DNA of 64,000 bases from Stenogyne calaminthoides (GCA_037126765.1 JBBCBC010000017.1:24233916-24297915); one strand, 5' to 3'. Positions 10,436 to 21,725 are shown, counted from the first letter of the stretch. The notes: a model not told the origin generated them from the sequence alone. Program-made: numbers and translations.

Positions 10436-11787
10436 TAGATAGCGATATGCAATGTAATGAATCGAATATTGAAAAGACGAACAAGAAAAGAAGCCAGAGC
10501 GACCTCGATCCAAGAATAGGCGCCAAACCTGAGGAGTTCCTAATCGAGGCTAAAATCAACGACCCTCGACAAGAAGGCCCAAGAGCCATCCCAGGGGAAG
10601 AACTCGAGAAAGCAAAGGTATATCTAGCTCGGACAGATTTGGAGGTCATCATAGGCTCCAAGATACTTGGCGACCTGAAGTGGAAAGTCGTCAACTTTCT
10701 AAAAAAGAACCTGGATATTTTCGATTGGTCGCACAAGGATATGGTCGACATTGAATCGCAAGTCGCATGTCATCAATTTCATATTGATCCAAGTCGGAAG
10801 CCGATAGCCCAGAAAAGACGAGAAATTGGCCCTGAAAAATACGCTGCACTTGCTGAGGAAGTAAAGAAATTATTGGACAACAACCTGACCACTTAGGCCG
10901 ACCATCCACAATGGGTTGCCAATGCAGTCTTGGTGAAAAATTCGAACGGTACATGGCGATTTTATATTGACTTCACAGACCTCAACGAAGCATGCCTAAA
11001 GGATTTCTTTCCTATGCCGCACATCGACCACCTGATAGACAACACGGGTGGTCATGAGATGATGTCATTTATGGATGCCTTTGCGGGCTACCACCTGATT
11101 GCCATGCATAAGCCAGACCAACAACATACTTCTTTCGTGACAGAGAAGAACCTTTTCTGCTAGAAAAGGATGCCTTTCGGCTTGAAGAATGCAGGGGCGA
11201 CCTACCAAAGATTAGTCAACCATATGTTTGCAGATCAGATCGCCAAATCTGTGGAAGTTTATGTAGATGAAATAGTCATCAAGAGTCTTAAAAAAGAGGA
11301 CCACCTCGTCCACCTCGCTCAGACCTTCAAGATCCTGAGGAAGTTCGACATGAGACTCAACCCTAAAAGATGCAATTTCAGGGTTGAATCAGGGAAGTTC
11401 CTAGAACATCTGGTCAGCAAGAGGGGGATAGAAGCCAATCCAGCAAAGGTGAAGGTGATTCTGGACATGGGAGCCCCCAGGAATGTGAGGGAGGTTCAGA
11501 AACTGACAGGTTGCCTGGCTGCTCTAAGCAGGTTTATCTCTCGAATGGGGGATAAATGCAAACCACTGTTCAACACGATTTGCAAGAAGTTGAAGTTTGA
11601 GTGGACCGCAGAAAGCCAGGAGGCTTTCAACAGGACCAAAGCTTATCTGGCAGATGTGAGCATCATATCAAAACCAGTTCCAGGGGAGAAACTGTTCTTA
11701 TATCTAGCGGCATCTAAAACTGTATTAAGCGCAGTTCTAGTTTGGGTAAAAGGTCAGGTGCACCTCCCCATCTATTTTGTTAGCTAG
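10436..11787 (+). pseudogene. Gypsy H2 reverse transcriptase, catalytic motif altered
   Basis: Linker and RT. The region before RT (about 10540-10780) includes YLARTDLEVIIGSKILGDLK. RT proper starts near 10780 with FHIDPSRKPIAQKRREIGPE and matches H1 almost throughout. Stops are a TAG near 10894 and another near 11161. The catalytic motif reads YVDE (11260-11271) where H1 has YVDD, so the second catalytic Asp is Glu. The frame then runs into the connection domain and ends at 11787 with a TAG inside YFVSQT, where H1 has CAG. Confidence 0.88.
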
Positions 11788-12540
11788 ACATTGAATGAAA
11801 CTGAGCAACCATATCCACTTCTGGAAAAACTGGCATACGCAATTGTCATGGGCATTATAAAACTAAGGCCATATTTCTTCGACCATCAGATTGAAGTACT
11901 CGCCTCCCTACCTCAAAGGAACATACTTCATCGACCTGACACAACAGGTTGGTGTCTCAAATGTCCATAGAGGTCAGGCAATACGGAGTAACCTACGCTG
12001 TTCACCCAACAATTAAAGCACAAGCCTTGGCCGACTTCATGGTCGAACTGACTTTCTTGTCAGAGGCCAACAGCTCATCCGGCCTGCCCTGGCAACTATT
12101 TGTAGATGGCTTAGCAACTTCTCACAAGTCAAGTGCAGTGGTAGTTCTGGTCAGTCCGGAGGGCAGCTCTTTTTAGAATGCCATAACTTTCGACTTCCCA
12201 GCGACAAACAATGAGGCCGAATATGAGGCCCTCATCAATGGTCTGAAGATGTCCATGGCAATAGGTATCAAGAGACTTCAAGTACATACTGATTCCCAAA
12301 TCGTAGCTTATCAAGTCTCGGGAGAATATGATGCTCGAGAAGACAGAATGGCAACTTACCAAGTCGTGAAAAGACTACTCTAGAAATTCAAACAGGTACA
12401 TGTGAAACTAATCTCTTGGGATTTGAATTCACAGGCCGATGATCTAGCTCGACTGGTAACTTTAGATGGGCCAGCAGAGATGAAAGATGTCACCATCACA
12501 AGACTCTCCCACCCTCCAGTGTCAGGACACTAGTTGTATC
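11788..12540 (+). pseudogene. Gypsy H2 connection and RNase H, broken
   Basis: Homologous to 930-1700 of H1. Open pieces include 11949-12176 with LPWQLFVDGLATSHKS. After a TAG near 12174 the frame recovers NNEAEYEALINGLKM and QVHTDSQIVAYQVSGEYDA. The last acidic block reads SQADDLARL in place of SRADALSRL. The acidic residues that I would assign to the RNase H site are present, but at least two in-frame stops and a frame change near 11960 break the domain. Confidence 0.8.
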
Positions 12541-13790
12541 CCTAGACACTCCAACAGCTGAGCAGAACTAGATGACACCCATCATCGAGTACCTGAAGAG
12601 TGGCGACTTGCCACAAGATAGAGTCAAAGCTCAACAATTACAGTTGAGAGCCGCCAGTTATACCCTCATTGACAGAGAGCTATATAAATGAGGCTTCAAC
12701 ACACCACTCCTCAGATGTATCACACCAGAGCAGGGACAAGCCATCCTGAGAGAGATACACGGGGGAGTATGCGAAAACCACGCTGGGGGGCAATCGCTAG
12801 CTCACAAAGCTACTAGGTAAGGTTACTTCTGGCCGACCTTGAGGGCAGATGCTATCGTATATGCACGAAGATCTCACATGTGTCACATTTTTGCACCGTC
12901 AATCAAAATCGCCCGTGAAGAACTTACCAGCATCCTCAGTCCATGGCCTTTTGCGAAGTGGGGGATATATATCATTGGGTCACTCCCAACGGCTCTGGGC
13001 AAGGTCAAATACGCCCTAGTCGCTGTGGATTACTTCACAAAATGGGCCAAGGCAGAATCTTTGGCAGTCATAGACCAGGATCATGTCATCAGGTTCATAT
13101 GGCGGAATATAATTTGCAGGTTCGGCCTACCTCAAGCAATAATATCCGACAACGGGAAGCAGTTTGATGGACTTAAAATTGACACTTTTTTCTGAAAATT
13201 GAAGATCACCAAACTCTTTTCCACAGCGTGCCACCCCCAATCAAACGGTCAGGTCGAAGCTATTAACAAAATTATCAAACACACCTTGAAAATGAAGATT
13301 GAGGGAGGAAAAAGGAAATGGACCAGCGAGCTGCCAGATGTCTTGTGGTCATACAGAAAGACCTGCCGAAATTCAATTGGGGAGATACCTTACTCTCTAG
13401 CTTTTGGAACCGAGGAAGTGTTGCTTTCAGAGATCGACTTCCCAAGCCTCTGGACATCGCAAGTCGCGATCGACCATAATGACAAAGCTCTTGCCTAAAG
13501 TCTAGACCTGCTTGAAGAAAAGAGATTGAAGGCCAATATGAGAAACACAAGATACAAACAACAATCGGAGAAGTACTATAACTTTAAAGTATGACTTCGA
13601 AAATTCAAGGAGGGAGATATGGTGCTAAAGAAAGTACTTGGTGTACCCAAAGGGACTTTTGGCCCGAATTGGGAAGGTCCATTGAAGATATCAAGATGCC
13701 TACCCAACGGAGCTTATGAGCTAAAAAAATGCCACGAAGGCTCAGTACCCTTGGAATGCGGCTCACCTAAAAAAAAATACTATCAATAGG
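12541..13790 (+). pseudogene. Gypsy H2 integrase, first catalytic Asp lost
   Basis: Starts after the HRLLP-like linker. The zinc-finger part is degraded: ARRSHMCHIFAP has lost the first Cys seen as ARKCHKCQ in H1. The core (12839-13195) shows KWGIYIIGSLP where H1 has KWGIDII, so the first Asp of the DDE triad is Tyr. The second Asp (IISDNGKQF) and the Glu (NGQVEAINKIIK) are intact. A TGA lies near 13195. The C-terminal segment is open at 13199-13498, and the GPNWEGP-like block is recognisable near 13661. Confidence 0.85.
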
Positions 13791-14095
13791 TCAGAGGTCA
13801 CAACATTGTACTAGCTTAGCCAAGTTCGATAAAATGTTATCTTTCTTTACAAAATTCCCATGTGTTCAAACCAAAGGGGGTCGCATGAATAAGCATTGAT
13901 CTTCTTAAGTATGACTTTTGACATACTGGCGGCGAGATCGTCATCTGAGAGGTGCAATCCTCCCCCAACTTCGTAAAACGACTAAGCAAAGTTCACAAAT
14001 AAGTCGCAAACAAGTAAGACGACAATAACAAGTTCAATTTAATCGCAACGACAATAAGACGATAACCTGTGCAATTATAAAGTCGCAGAAGTAAA
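13791..14095. other. H2 post-pol spacer
   Basis: About 300 bp without a gene, ACGACAATAA-rich, similar in character to the spacer after H1 integrase. Nothing else visible. Confidence 0.4.
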
Positions 14096-14815
14096 TTAGG
14101 TCAGCACGATAAGGAAAGAAAAGGAAACGATTTCATTGATATTAAGTTCACCCGGAGTCGGCAACAGGTATAGCCCAGCCTGCCCCAACACAGTCATGGT
14201 GGAGAGAATATAACTCCACCCATTCGAAGTAATTTTAGTAAAGCTCTGGTTCCAGGCCGCGAGTAAATGGGAGATCGCTGGATGTAGGGAAAATCGAATC
14301 CTGACCTCCATGGTGTGCTCCTTCACCACTATTATTTTTGGAGGCATCTAGTCGGCACTCTCGTCCGACATCGCCCCATAAAAGTGCACATCCTTAGGCA
14401 CTTTTTATCAATGGCGGAGCGAGCACACGTATCGATCAAACATACAAGATCGGAACTCACGATGAGGCCGCTTATATGGGCTCCGAGCCACATAAGCCTC
14501 ATAGTCGAAGATTCGCTCAAAAGCCCCTATCTCACGCACCTGAACAGAGGGTCCCGCAGCCTCATCCACCTCCGGCAAGACAGTACGAATGGGACTAGCA
14601 TTCACTGGAGAAAGATGCGTTATATCATCCAACTCCTCCAGGAAGGCTTCATTAGGTTCCACATCATTGTCGTCATCCTCCTTATTTACACCAGTGGTAT
14701 CGACCGCGGATTTTGGACTCTCAGAAGATCCCTCTGAAACCACTGTTTCCAAGGCTGAGCCACGATGGCGATGACGGTGTATCAGCGTAACATCTCCCTC
14801 GGAGAACGAGGACAC
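14096..14815 (-). pseudogene. Antisense gene of H2, truncated by LTR G
   Basis: Minus-strand remnant of the same antisense gene as 4589-7330. The segment 14347-14096 carries HTMEVRIRFSLHPAISHLLA and NGWSYILSTMTVLGQAGLYL, closely matching H1. The segment 14815-14408 is the N-terminal part, acidic, with LEELDDITHL aligning with H1 LIELDEITHI. The upstream end is removed: the open frame reaches 14815 with a GTG codon and LTR G begins at 14817, so the real start and promoter are missing. A frame change lies between the two segments, and the exons downstream of the conserved block are absent. Confidence 0.75.
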
Positions 14816-14816
14816 C

Positions 14817-15998
14817 TGTAGGTCTCGAACGGGTTTTAGTGAGGCAGAAGTCTAGAGGGGAGGGGTAAATAGACTTCTGAAACTTTCCGTGGGATCAGGT
14901 GTAAAAGCAAGTTTCCTGATCAGAGTGCGTGTGAATCAGTTTGGACTGATATCCAACTTACTGATCGCTTGAGAGCAGATCAGTTCGGTGTCTATCAGCT
15001 TAACTGATGTGCAGAAGATAAGTTTAACTCGTGTGAAAAACCAGTTTACTAAATCAGGTTCTAAGTGATATGTATTGGATCAGATGACAAAGTGCCAAAC
15101 TGATCAGATCAGTTTCTTGGTACAAATCTGATCCAGACTTAGAATATGCATGCAATAGTTAAATAGGTGTGTATAGATAGTGTAAAACAGGTAAATCAGA
15201 TTAAGGCACACAAGATTTTTTATAGTGGTTCCAACTGGAATTCTATCCTAGTATATGAATAGCCTAAAGCTAGAGGATACAAATTCTTGCTAAGAGCCTA
15301 TGGGATGAACACTTAGAATATTTTCTTGATCTTGTGTTCTTGGTGCGGAAATGTAGCTTTGCTTGAGCTTGTGGATTATTTTAGTACCCTTACTATGAAG
15401 GTTTATCCCATATTTATAGACCTTGAAATCAAAGAGGCGTTGGAGAGCAATTTGAATCTCATGCTATTTTAGGTAGCTTGCATGTCTGATTTGGCGTGCT
15501 CAGGAAGGCCATGCCGTCTTCGTGCAATTTCATCCGTTCTAGTTGTTTGCCCTGATACGCCATGTCAAATCCGTACATACATGTCTATCCCTTAGTGGCT
15601 AATAAGTACACTTATTCGGCGCCTTGTAAAGCCAACTATGTTGACATTCTTCTGGTCTGATTTACATCGTATGCCTTGGATAAGTAGATATGCTTATCAC
15701 TTTTCTGACTTAGCTTGACCTGATCAATACTATCCTGATCAGTCACCTTGAGTCTTCTGATATGGTTGTCTTAGCTTCAACTTATCGACTCTGCTGATGT
15801 CTCCATATAATAGATCTTTTGGTCTGCTGCGTCTACTAATCTTCTCTTCTGATCCTTGCTTCTGATCTTGACCAAAATTATACATTTTGAGTTCCCCCTC
15901 AATATGTGACTTAGTCTAATTCATCAGCTGTCTAACATGTTCAGCTGGTTTCCTATCAAATCATCAATCGACTAACAGGTTCGACTGATCCTATTACA
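14817..15998 (-). repeat. Copia LTR G (Sirevirus-like family of element F)
   Basis: Starts TGTAGGTCTCGAACGGGTTT and matches the LTR at 63512-64000 along its readable length (shared TCTAGAGGG, TATCCAACTTACT, GTGTGAAAAA and CACAAGATTT blocks). On the minus strand it ends ...GACCTACA. Its start is either TGTATAATTTTGG (+ strand 15884) or, more likely, TGTAATAGGATC (+ strand 15998), because a GAGGGGGAACTC purine tract at 15889-15902 sits inside the LTR start in the related LTRs at 28573 and 51664. No TSD was found, so this is a truncated element or an old solo LTR. It interrupts H2. Confidence 0.7.
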
Positions 15999-16063
15999 AT
16001 TATTTTGGAACTTCTATCAAAACTATAAATTTCCCATAAAATGAGGAAGAAGTAATTAGTTAT
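15999..16063. other. Short AT-rich junction
   Basis: Between LTR G and the pararetrovirus remnant. Nothing recognised. Confidence 0.3.
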
Positions 16064-16396
16064 ATGTCTAAATTCGAAGAAGAATCTATGTATGACACAG
16101 AGCCAGTTTACGATACAGAAACTGAAGAAGATTACAAATATTTAGAGTTAATAGGTTATAGCCAATTTGAAGAATTAGAAGAAAATTTTTCTAATATTGA
16201 CATAGAAACAGGTTTTAAAATTGAAGAAACAAAAAATTCTATTAATCAAATTATTATTAAAAAATCCACAGAAATAAGTATTCAAGAACAAGTTGATGAT
16301 ATGCTAATAGAAAGTATGACTGATCTAGGAATGACCTACGAACAAACTTATAATAAGCTTGAAGAATACTTTAATTTACCCTTAGTAAAATCATAG
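16064..16396 (+). CDS. Acidic 110-residue ORF, unrecognised
   Basis: Open frame starting MSKFEEESMYDTEP, strongly acidic (many Glu and Asp, few basic residues), with no Cys and no membrane segment. It ends EEYFNLPLVKS. The length and clean frame inside AT-rich DNA suggest it was once coding. It sits in the block with the pararetrovirus RNase H but on the opposite strand. I do not recognise the family; it could be the start of another viral reading frame brought in by a separate, inverted fragment. Confidence 0.4.
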   Translation: MSKFEEESMYDTEPVYDTETEEDYKYLELIGYSQFEELEENFSNIDIETGFKIEETKNSINQIIIKKSTEISIQEQVDDMLIESMTDLGMTYEQTYNKLEEYFNLPLVKS

Positions 16397-16789
16397 GCGG
16401 AAAATGCATGATGTCAGATTTTTATAAAAATGAAATAAACTATATGAAGAGTAGGAAGATCATACTTACAGATAAGGGATGAAATTTTACAGAGTAGTAG
16501 AAGCCTTGCACAAAAGGAAGAATTTACTCTTTTTTTTTTTTTACAAGGATATGGGATATATTATGAGGATTGAAGGAATTTTAGCTTTGTGGCATAAGGA
16601 ATCGGAAATGGGAAATTTAGAAGATCATTGTGAGAAAAGATGCTTGATTGATTTTTTCAGTGTGGTTACAATGAAGGATTATGAATCCTTTTTAAAGACA
16701 TAAAAAACCTATTCTAGCTATTACATAATACACCTACTTTACAGGTGTGAGGTACGAAAGAAACCGCGTTAAAAACGCGTATAAGAAGT
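16397..16789 (+). other. AT-rich stretch with a weak ORF
   Basis: Contains a 74-codon open frame (16479-16703) with a poly-T run at about 16529-16541 coding a Phe stretch. No motif recognised and probably not a gene. It may be decayed sequence of the facing ORF's element. Confidence 0.3.
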
Positions 16790-18472
16790 CAAAAAGCAAA
16801 AAGTAATTTGCATGAATTCAAAAAGCCAATAGTAAATAACTTTGTTTGATGTTGATGTTTTTGTCAGAAATCTCTGTGTGTTTCAGGAACTGTTGGTACT
16901 GAGTCATCACTATCCATGTCAATGGGTTGGGAAAATGCTTCATCTGTATTAATAACATTATTTTCTGGAAGCAAATTTCCTTCTCCACTAAAGGGCGGTA
17001 ACATTTGTCAATTTGTTGTTGCAAAACTTGAATATAATGTCCTTCCCCAAGTAATTTGTAATCTCACCAATCAAAGTGTGATAGATATTCAGAGCTTTGG
17101 GCAAGTTTATAAACTTTTTCGGATTCAATGTGGTTGTAATCATAAGGGCACAATGACGTCCTTTTGCGTTTATCATCTTCTGTCAGAATAACCCTTTTTC
17201 GAGCAGGTCGATGGGATGATTTTATTATTTCTGGTAGAGAAGATATAATTTTTCAAAATACTTTTCCTTTTAGGAAAAAAACTGCAATATTTCCACCAAT
17301 CAGCATAAATTTTTCTCCATAATTTTCCAAAATGTCTTTTATTTCTCTGTTAATTTGTACTCCAAAAAATCTATCATGCAATAATGATAGTATTTTACTA
17401 TTTCTTTAACAGGGAGGTATGTATTATTAAGGATAATCTGTAGTTTGAAGACGTCGCATGTTCCAAGTGGGCAACGATGATCTCTATCTTCGTTAATTGG
17501 TCCCCAAACTGTAGTGGTCTATATAACTTGTACTCCTTTATCCTTTGATTCTCAAAATGAATCTGTATTATTTCTTTTTGTAAATTGATTAATACTTGAG
17601 GGAAGTCCTGAGCAATTTTTTCAGAAATTATTGGCTCAAGTTCTGGAACTATTTCTAAAACTATTTTTAAAGACTCAGTAAGAGAAAGATCAAGAACTCT
17701 TGCTTTAAAAGCTTCATAGCTCTTGATTGTAATAACCTCTTTTTTATTTTCAGAAATTTCTTCTTGAAGATTATTAATTTGACTATATAATCTTCTAACC
17801 ATTTTTTCTAGTAAGTTAATAGTCTGATCTTTAAATTTTAAGTCTTCAATTAAACATTTTGTATTAATATCTTCAAGAGTATTCTTTTGAGAAATGGGAC
17901 TTTTGAGATGAAATAATTGAACTTGGATTTTCTTTAGCAATTTTTGTATAACTCTTAACCGCTCAGGCTCAATATAAAATTTTTAATCTAACTCTTTTCT
18001 AGCATAATCCAAAGCTTCTTGAAAAGTTTCATAACCTTTATTTGTTCTCGAAAAACTACGTAATAATGAATTTTTTTTTTTTGAAAAACTTGTTTTGAAG
18101 TCTTTTGCTCATTAAAAAAAAAAAAAAACTAAGAGCATTTAAGACTTGAACTTTGAAGGTTGTGGCATTTGCAGAAGTTTTTAAATGCCAAATATTATCT
18201 CCAAAACATTTTTGATCTTTGGTTAAATCCATATTTGTAAAAGGACGGAAGTTTTTGTTAATATCTATACAAACTGGTAGCATAATTGTGCCAAATTGGA
18301 GATAAGATTCTCTTTTTTCTGTAATACTAGTTGATCGAGAAGATTCAAATGATGCCTTCATCATAGGCATTTCATCATCATTTGAAATTGTATTACTGAG
18401 GTTGAACCTTGTTTTACTTTTAACTGTATCAACTTTTTCTTTCCCTTTAGGAAGAATGGTTCTTCTTTCCAT
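16790..18472 (-). pseudogene. Caulimovirid ORF downstream of RT/RNase H (viroplasmin position), broken
   Basis: Begins with an ATG at 18472 inside the end of the RNase H frame. Pieces in order: 18472-18056, 17940-17398, then across frames to about 16800, giving some 550 codons if the breaks are ignored. The first piece is Lys/Ser-rich with a SYLQFGTIMLPVCIDINKN block. The second is a coiled coil (LLEKMVRRLYSQINNLQEEI). Between them a NKGYETFQEALDYARKEL segment recalls the short viroplasmin repeat of caulimovirids, but this is weak. The third part has LIGGNIAVFFLKG. Frame changes include an A-run at about 18113-18128. Position after RT suits an inclusion-body/transactivator gene; that is inference. 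Confidence 0.5.
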
Positions 18473-18815
18473 AATCTGTACTTAAGAATTTATTAATATT
18501 TCGAGAAACTAGATCAGCTAAACTATTATATTTTCCTTTAATATGTTCAAAATTTATTACATATCCGTTTCCTTGAATAAGATTTTGTAGATTTACCCAT
18601 CGAGTTCTGTTTATTTTTTTACTATTATCATTTTAAAAAAATCTAACTATTGCTTCACAATCTGTTCTAACTGTAAATTCATTATTTAAAAATATTTTAA
18701 ATTTATCAAGAACAGTAATTAGAGCTTGTATTTCAAAATCTAAGGATGTCCAATTTTGTCCATTTTTTTCAAAATTACCACTAAAATAAGAAGAATTTTT
18801 TTCTTCAGTTTTAGG
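18447..18815 (-). pseudogene. Caulimovirid RNase H domain fragment
   Basis: The minus strand reads an RNase H of the pararetrovirus type: FEIQALITVLDKF, VRTDCEAIVRFF, RTRWVNLQNLI and FEHIKGKYNSLADLVSR in that order. The RTDCEAI and FEHI-GK-N-LAD patterns are characteristic of caulimovirids and differ from the gypsy and copia RNase H elsewhere here. One in-frame stop falls in a homopolymer-rich spot after VRFF (near 18637). The upstream RT is missing: family D LTR sequence starts soon after 18830. The domain's end overlaps the next ORF's start by 26 nt (18447-18472). Confidence 0.72.
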
Positions 18816-18835
18816 ACTATTTTAATCACGTTTTT

Positions 18836-19453
18836 ATTAATTTGATTTATATTGGGCTACTTGAGGGGCCTTTAGAAGAATTAAGATTGGACCTTCAATG
18901 GGCTCTGAATTTCTAATATTGAGCCACAATATCATTCAGCCCATTAATATTAATTTACCCCACTATAAAATTAATATTGCACTATCCATCTTAATCCATA
19001 TTATGATAATATGGCTCCCAATTATTATTTCTTGTGTTTAAGATTATTTAGTCCATTAATTAATTAAGCAACTGAAAGCTTTATATTAATTAATATCCTT
19101 TTCATTGGAGTAAAGACAACTCAACATTATTATCCATACCGGAACTTAATCCACTTGCAAGATTTGTATGATAAAACTTTTGAGCCCACCAAGAGGACAA
19201 ATCAGACAAGACCTTCCTTGCACACGTTGATCTATATTAAATTTTAGCAATTGTCATGTAATTAATAATATTGCCCAAAATACAAAGTATAGAACGCTCT
19301 CTGTTTCTCAACCCAACGTAGATCAAAAAAAAAATATTAATTACACACAATCATATTTAAGTGACAGAGGTTAAGAAATCAACAACCACTGAGGTCTAAT
19401 TCTTCATCCCATAAGTCAGTACGAAAGAATTTGTCCTCTCTGTTGGTCCTCTT
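18836..19453 (-). repeat. Fragment of a family D LTR
   Basis: Matches 29740-30360 and 37185-37800 of the element D LTRs: GGGCTACTTGAGGGGCCTTT, the AATATTGAGCCACAATAT block, GAGCCCACCAAGAG and CCACTGAGGTCTAATTCTTC all recur in order. It is more diverged than the D LTR pair are from each other, so it is an older copy. It is cut at 19454 by LTR A'. Neither its start nor its end is present. Confidence 0.75.
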
Positions 19454-21018
19454 TGTTAGTGTTAGTATCCTAGAGACAATCCTATTGTAAGGACATAATG
19501 CTAAGATAATATTTAGTATTGGTTTTAATATTATTGTTTGTTTAATATTAAATGTTTGACATTACACTTGTTTGAATATTATGTTTGGTTGATTGCATTT
19601 ATTCTTATTTGTGTTCCCATGAGTCATTGTTGTCATTGAGATTGTGAGAACTCAGATGACTTAAGGATGATTCTCAAATAGTCACGATCAAGGATCATCA
19701 AGAATGAGATATTGATGATGCAATAGAGATTAGTGTGTGATCTGCATCATACTCTTAGAGAGTGTAGTAAGATCTCACTTACTACGAGATACTAGGTATC
19801 TCATGATGGATGCACAGATACCTTAGAGGGTATTGGTATACCCATCCGAGAAACCGTTTGATGTAATTCCACAATATGTGTCTACGGGTGTCTGGATTAG
19901 TGGGTGCGATGTGATACTCCTTTGACTTGAGGTCAATACGCAACAATATGTGTGGAGTAATGAACTTTGACCATGACCGACTCTTGCACCCTTCCATGGG
20001 TAGATATGGTTGAGCTAAGAATAGGATTCATTCCTTAATGTGGATTTAGGGAGAATACTCATCTTCTCATCATAATTAGATTTAAGTCATCGATCGATGC
20101 ACGTCAAGTTGGACTTTGTGGCCAAGTGCGACATAAGTGATCAATTAGTGATTAGAGATAATATGATTAAGTTATTTGAATAGACACTTCATCATGTTCA
20201 AGATTTAATCAAGTATTCACGAATGAAAGGAAGTTATCGTAATAGCCCATGTTTCAGTTACGGGTAGTTGCACGTTTCCTCGCAACGTACCTCATATATT
20301 GAGAACGACTGCTTTATTATTTAGGGTTCAATTAAGACCGTTAGTTTGACTAATCGCTCGATATATGAGGGCCTATGGGTCACACAACAAGTAATAGTTA
20401 TTTACTAATTAATAGTTGTTGATTAAAAATTATATTGGATATTAATATTTAATTTATCGAGAATATAATAATAATTATATTTAGAATTACTTATTATTAT
20501 TATTTAATTAAATTAGATTTAATTAAATTGGTTCTCCAATAATAATATATGGAGTATTATTGTAGAGATTGATATATGTGAAAATTAAATTCGTAGAGAT
20601 TTGATATATATGGAAATCGAATGCATAGAGATTTATGTATAAGGGAATTAAATATATGGGATTTAATTTACAAGATTAGGGATTTTATTTCCTAATAAGG
20701 TTAGCATAAGATTTAAGTTGGGTCTCCCCTATATATATGAGTCATTAGGAATTCACAAAATAGAACTTCATATTTTCTCCATAAAATCTCTAAGTTAAAA
20801 TTTTCCTAGCAAATTCATCTCGGGGATTCAACACTGGCGAATCGGTGTGAATTGGTAAACGACGGTTACATGGATACCGTAGTTGAGGAATCCGTTTATG
20901 AATTGTTGTAAGAATTCTGTTTACGTTTACCCGTAATTTAATTATGCAATTATATGTTCGTTGTTAATGAACTATTTAATTCCGATGTGCACGTATTACG
21001 TGTCTCTATATTCCAATA
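19454..21018 (+). repeat. Copia LTR A' (plus orientation)
   Basis: A 1565-bp LTR starting TGTTAGTGTTAGTATCC and ending TATATTCCAATA, followed by a PBS at 21020. It is the same family as the LTRs at 26628-28221 and 43672-45272, which lie in the opposite orientation. The expected CCAACA end is CCAATA here, as it is in the copy at 26628, while 43672 keeps the canonical form. It inserted into the family D LTR fragment on its left. Confidence 0.78.
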
Positions 21019-21019
21019 T

Positions 21020-21034
21020 TGGTATCAGAGCTTC
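21020..21034 (+). other. Primer binding site (initiator Met tRNA)
   Basis: TGGTATCAGAGCTTC directly after LTR A' is complementary to the 3' end of plant initiator tRNA-Met, the usual copia primer. It shows that internal sequence of a plus-oriented element starts here. Confidence 0.8.
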
Positions 21035-21725
21035 ATGCTCTTGATTTAATTGTTTAATTGAATTTTAATTATTGGGGTACGACAATTTAACCAACCGCAC
21101 CTAATATTTTTTTTTTTTGGTATGGTTTTGTTTGACAAATCACCTTGTTTCGTCCGCCTGCAATATTGACCATCTACTTGGTTAATTTCTTTTGCTTGTG
21201 GTGTACTTATTTATTAAATTGTGTATACCATGTTAATTGGTTATATGTGCTGCTATTGTCTCTGAAAATCCTAATCAATCTCGCCGCTCCGCTAGCGGAC
21301 CCGCGATTGAATGCTGGAGGCGGCGGTGCAACGCCGCGCCTCGCGATCTGCGCGTGGACTCGCGATGCCACGTGACGATGAGAAGTTTACCCCCTTTCGA
21401 TCGTGCCTAGTTTTCGAATCTAATCACGACGGGATTTTCGATTCACCGCGATGGTGGCATTCTGCAGTGCGTTGCATTGACTAGAGCCTATCCCCTTCGA
21501 TTGCAATCTGTTTTCGACACGCGATGGTGAAGAATCGCTGTAACTCGCTATCGCCACGGTGTTCACGCGCGGGCAATGCGGTGGCGGCGGCGATTCTACT
21601 TTAAGCGCCTTGATGGCGTGACAAAGCTTCACTGTTGGTTCATCGATGGTGATGCGTTGTTGCCTCAGTTGTCAATGGGAGTTTGCCCACTGTCTTCAAG
21701 CGTTGACGATTTTTTTTATCGATAT
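21035..21725 (+). other. GC-rich leader of the plus-oriented A' element
   Basis: 5' leader following the PBS. From 21280 to 21600 it is markedly GC-rich (GCCGCTCCGCTAGCGGACCC and so on), like the leader of copy A at 25990-26450 read on the other strand. No gag frame is recognisable before the junction near 21725, where minus-strand pol sequence begins. Confidence 0.5.

Larger units (their letters stand above)
8390..14816 (+). mobile_element. Ty3/gypsy Tat-type element H2, 3'-truncated and decayed
   Basis: Second gypsy element of the same lineage as H1: gag, protease, RT, RNase H and integrase on the plus strand, then a partial antisense gene on the minus strand. It is cut at 14817 by copia LTR G, so its PPT and 3' LTR are missing. 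H1 and H2 proteins align throughout, with many differences, so they are related but not recent copies. Several stops, plus substitutions at the RT and integrase active sites, make it dead. Confidence 0.87.
16064..18815. mobile_element. Endogenous pararetrovirus remnant (Caulimoviridae)
   Basis: AT-rich block unlike its neighbours. The diagnostic part is a caulimovirid-type RNase H on the minus strand at 18447-18815, with a second viral-type reading frame overlapping its end by 26 nt, the compact gene layout of caulimovirids. A plus-strand acidic ORF (16064-16396) faces it, so fragments seem to be joined tail to tail, common in endogenous pararetroviruses. Reverse transcriptase, coat and movement protein regions are absent. 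Many stops and homopolymer frame changes make it a dead fossil. Genus not determined. Confidence 0.72.

Noticed and set aside
19782..19997. Minus-strand ORFs within family A/B LTRs (also 27662-27847 and 44680-44898)
   Set aside because: They recur at the same place in each LTR copy with different breaks and overlap LTR regulatory sequence; no protein family recognised.
21020..21034. PBS sites as tRNA genes
   Set aside because: Only the short complement of the tRNA 3' end is present, with no cloverleaf.
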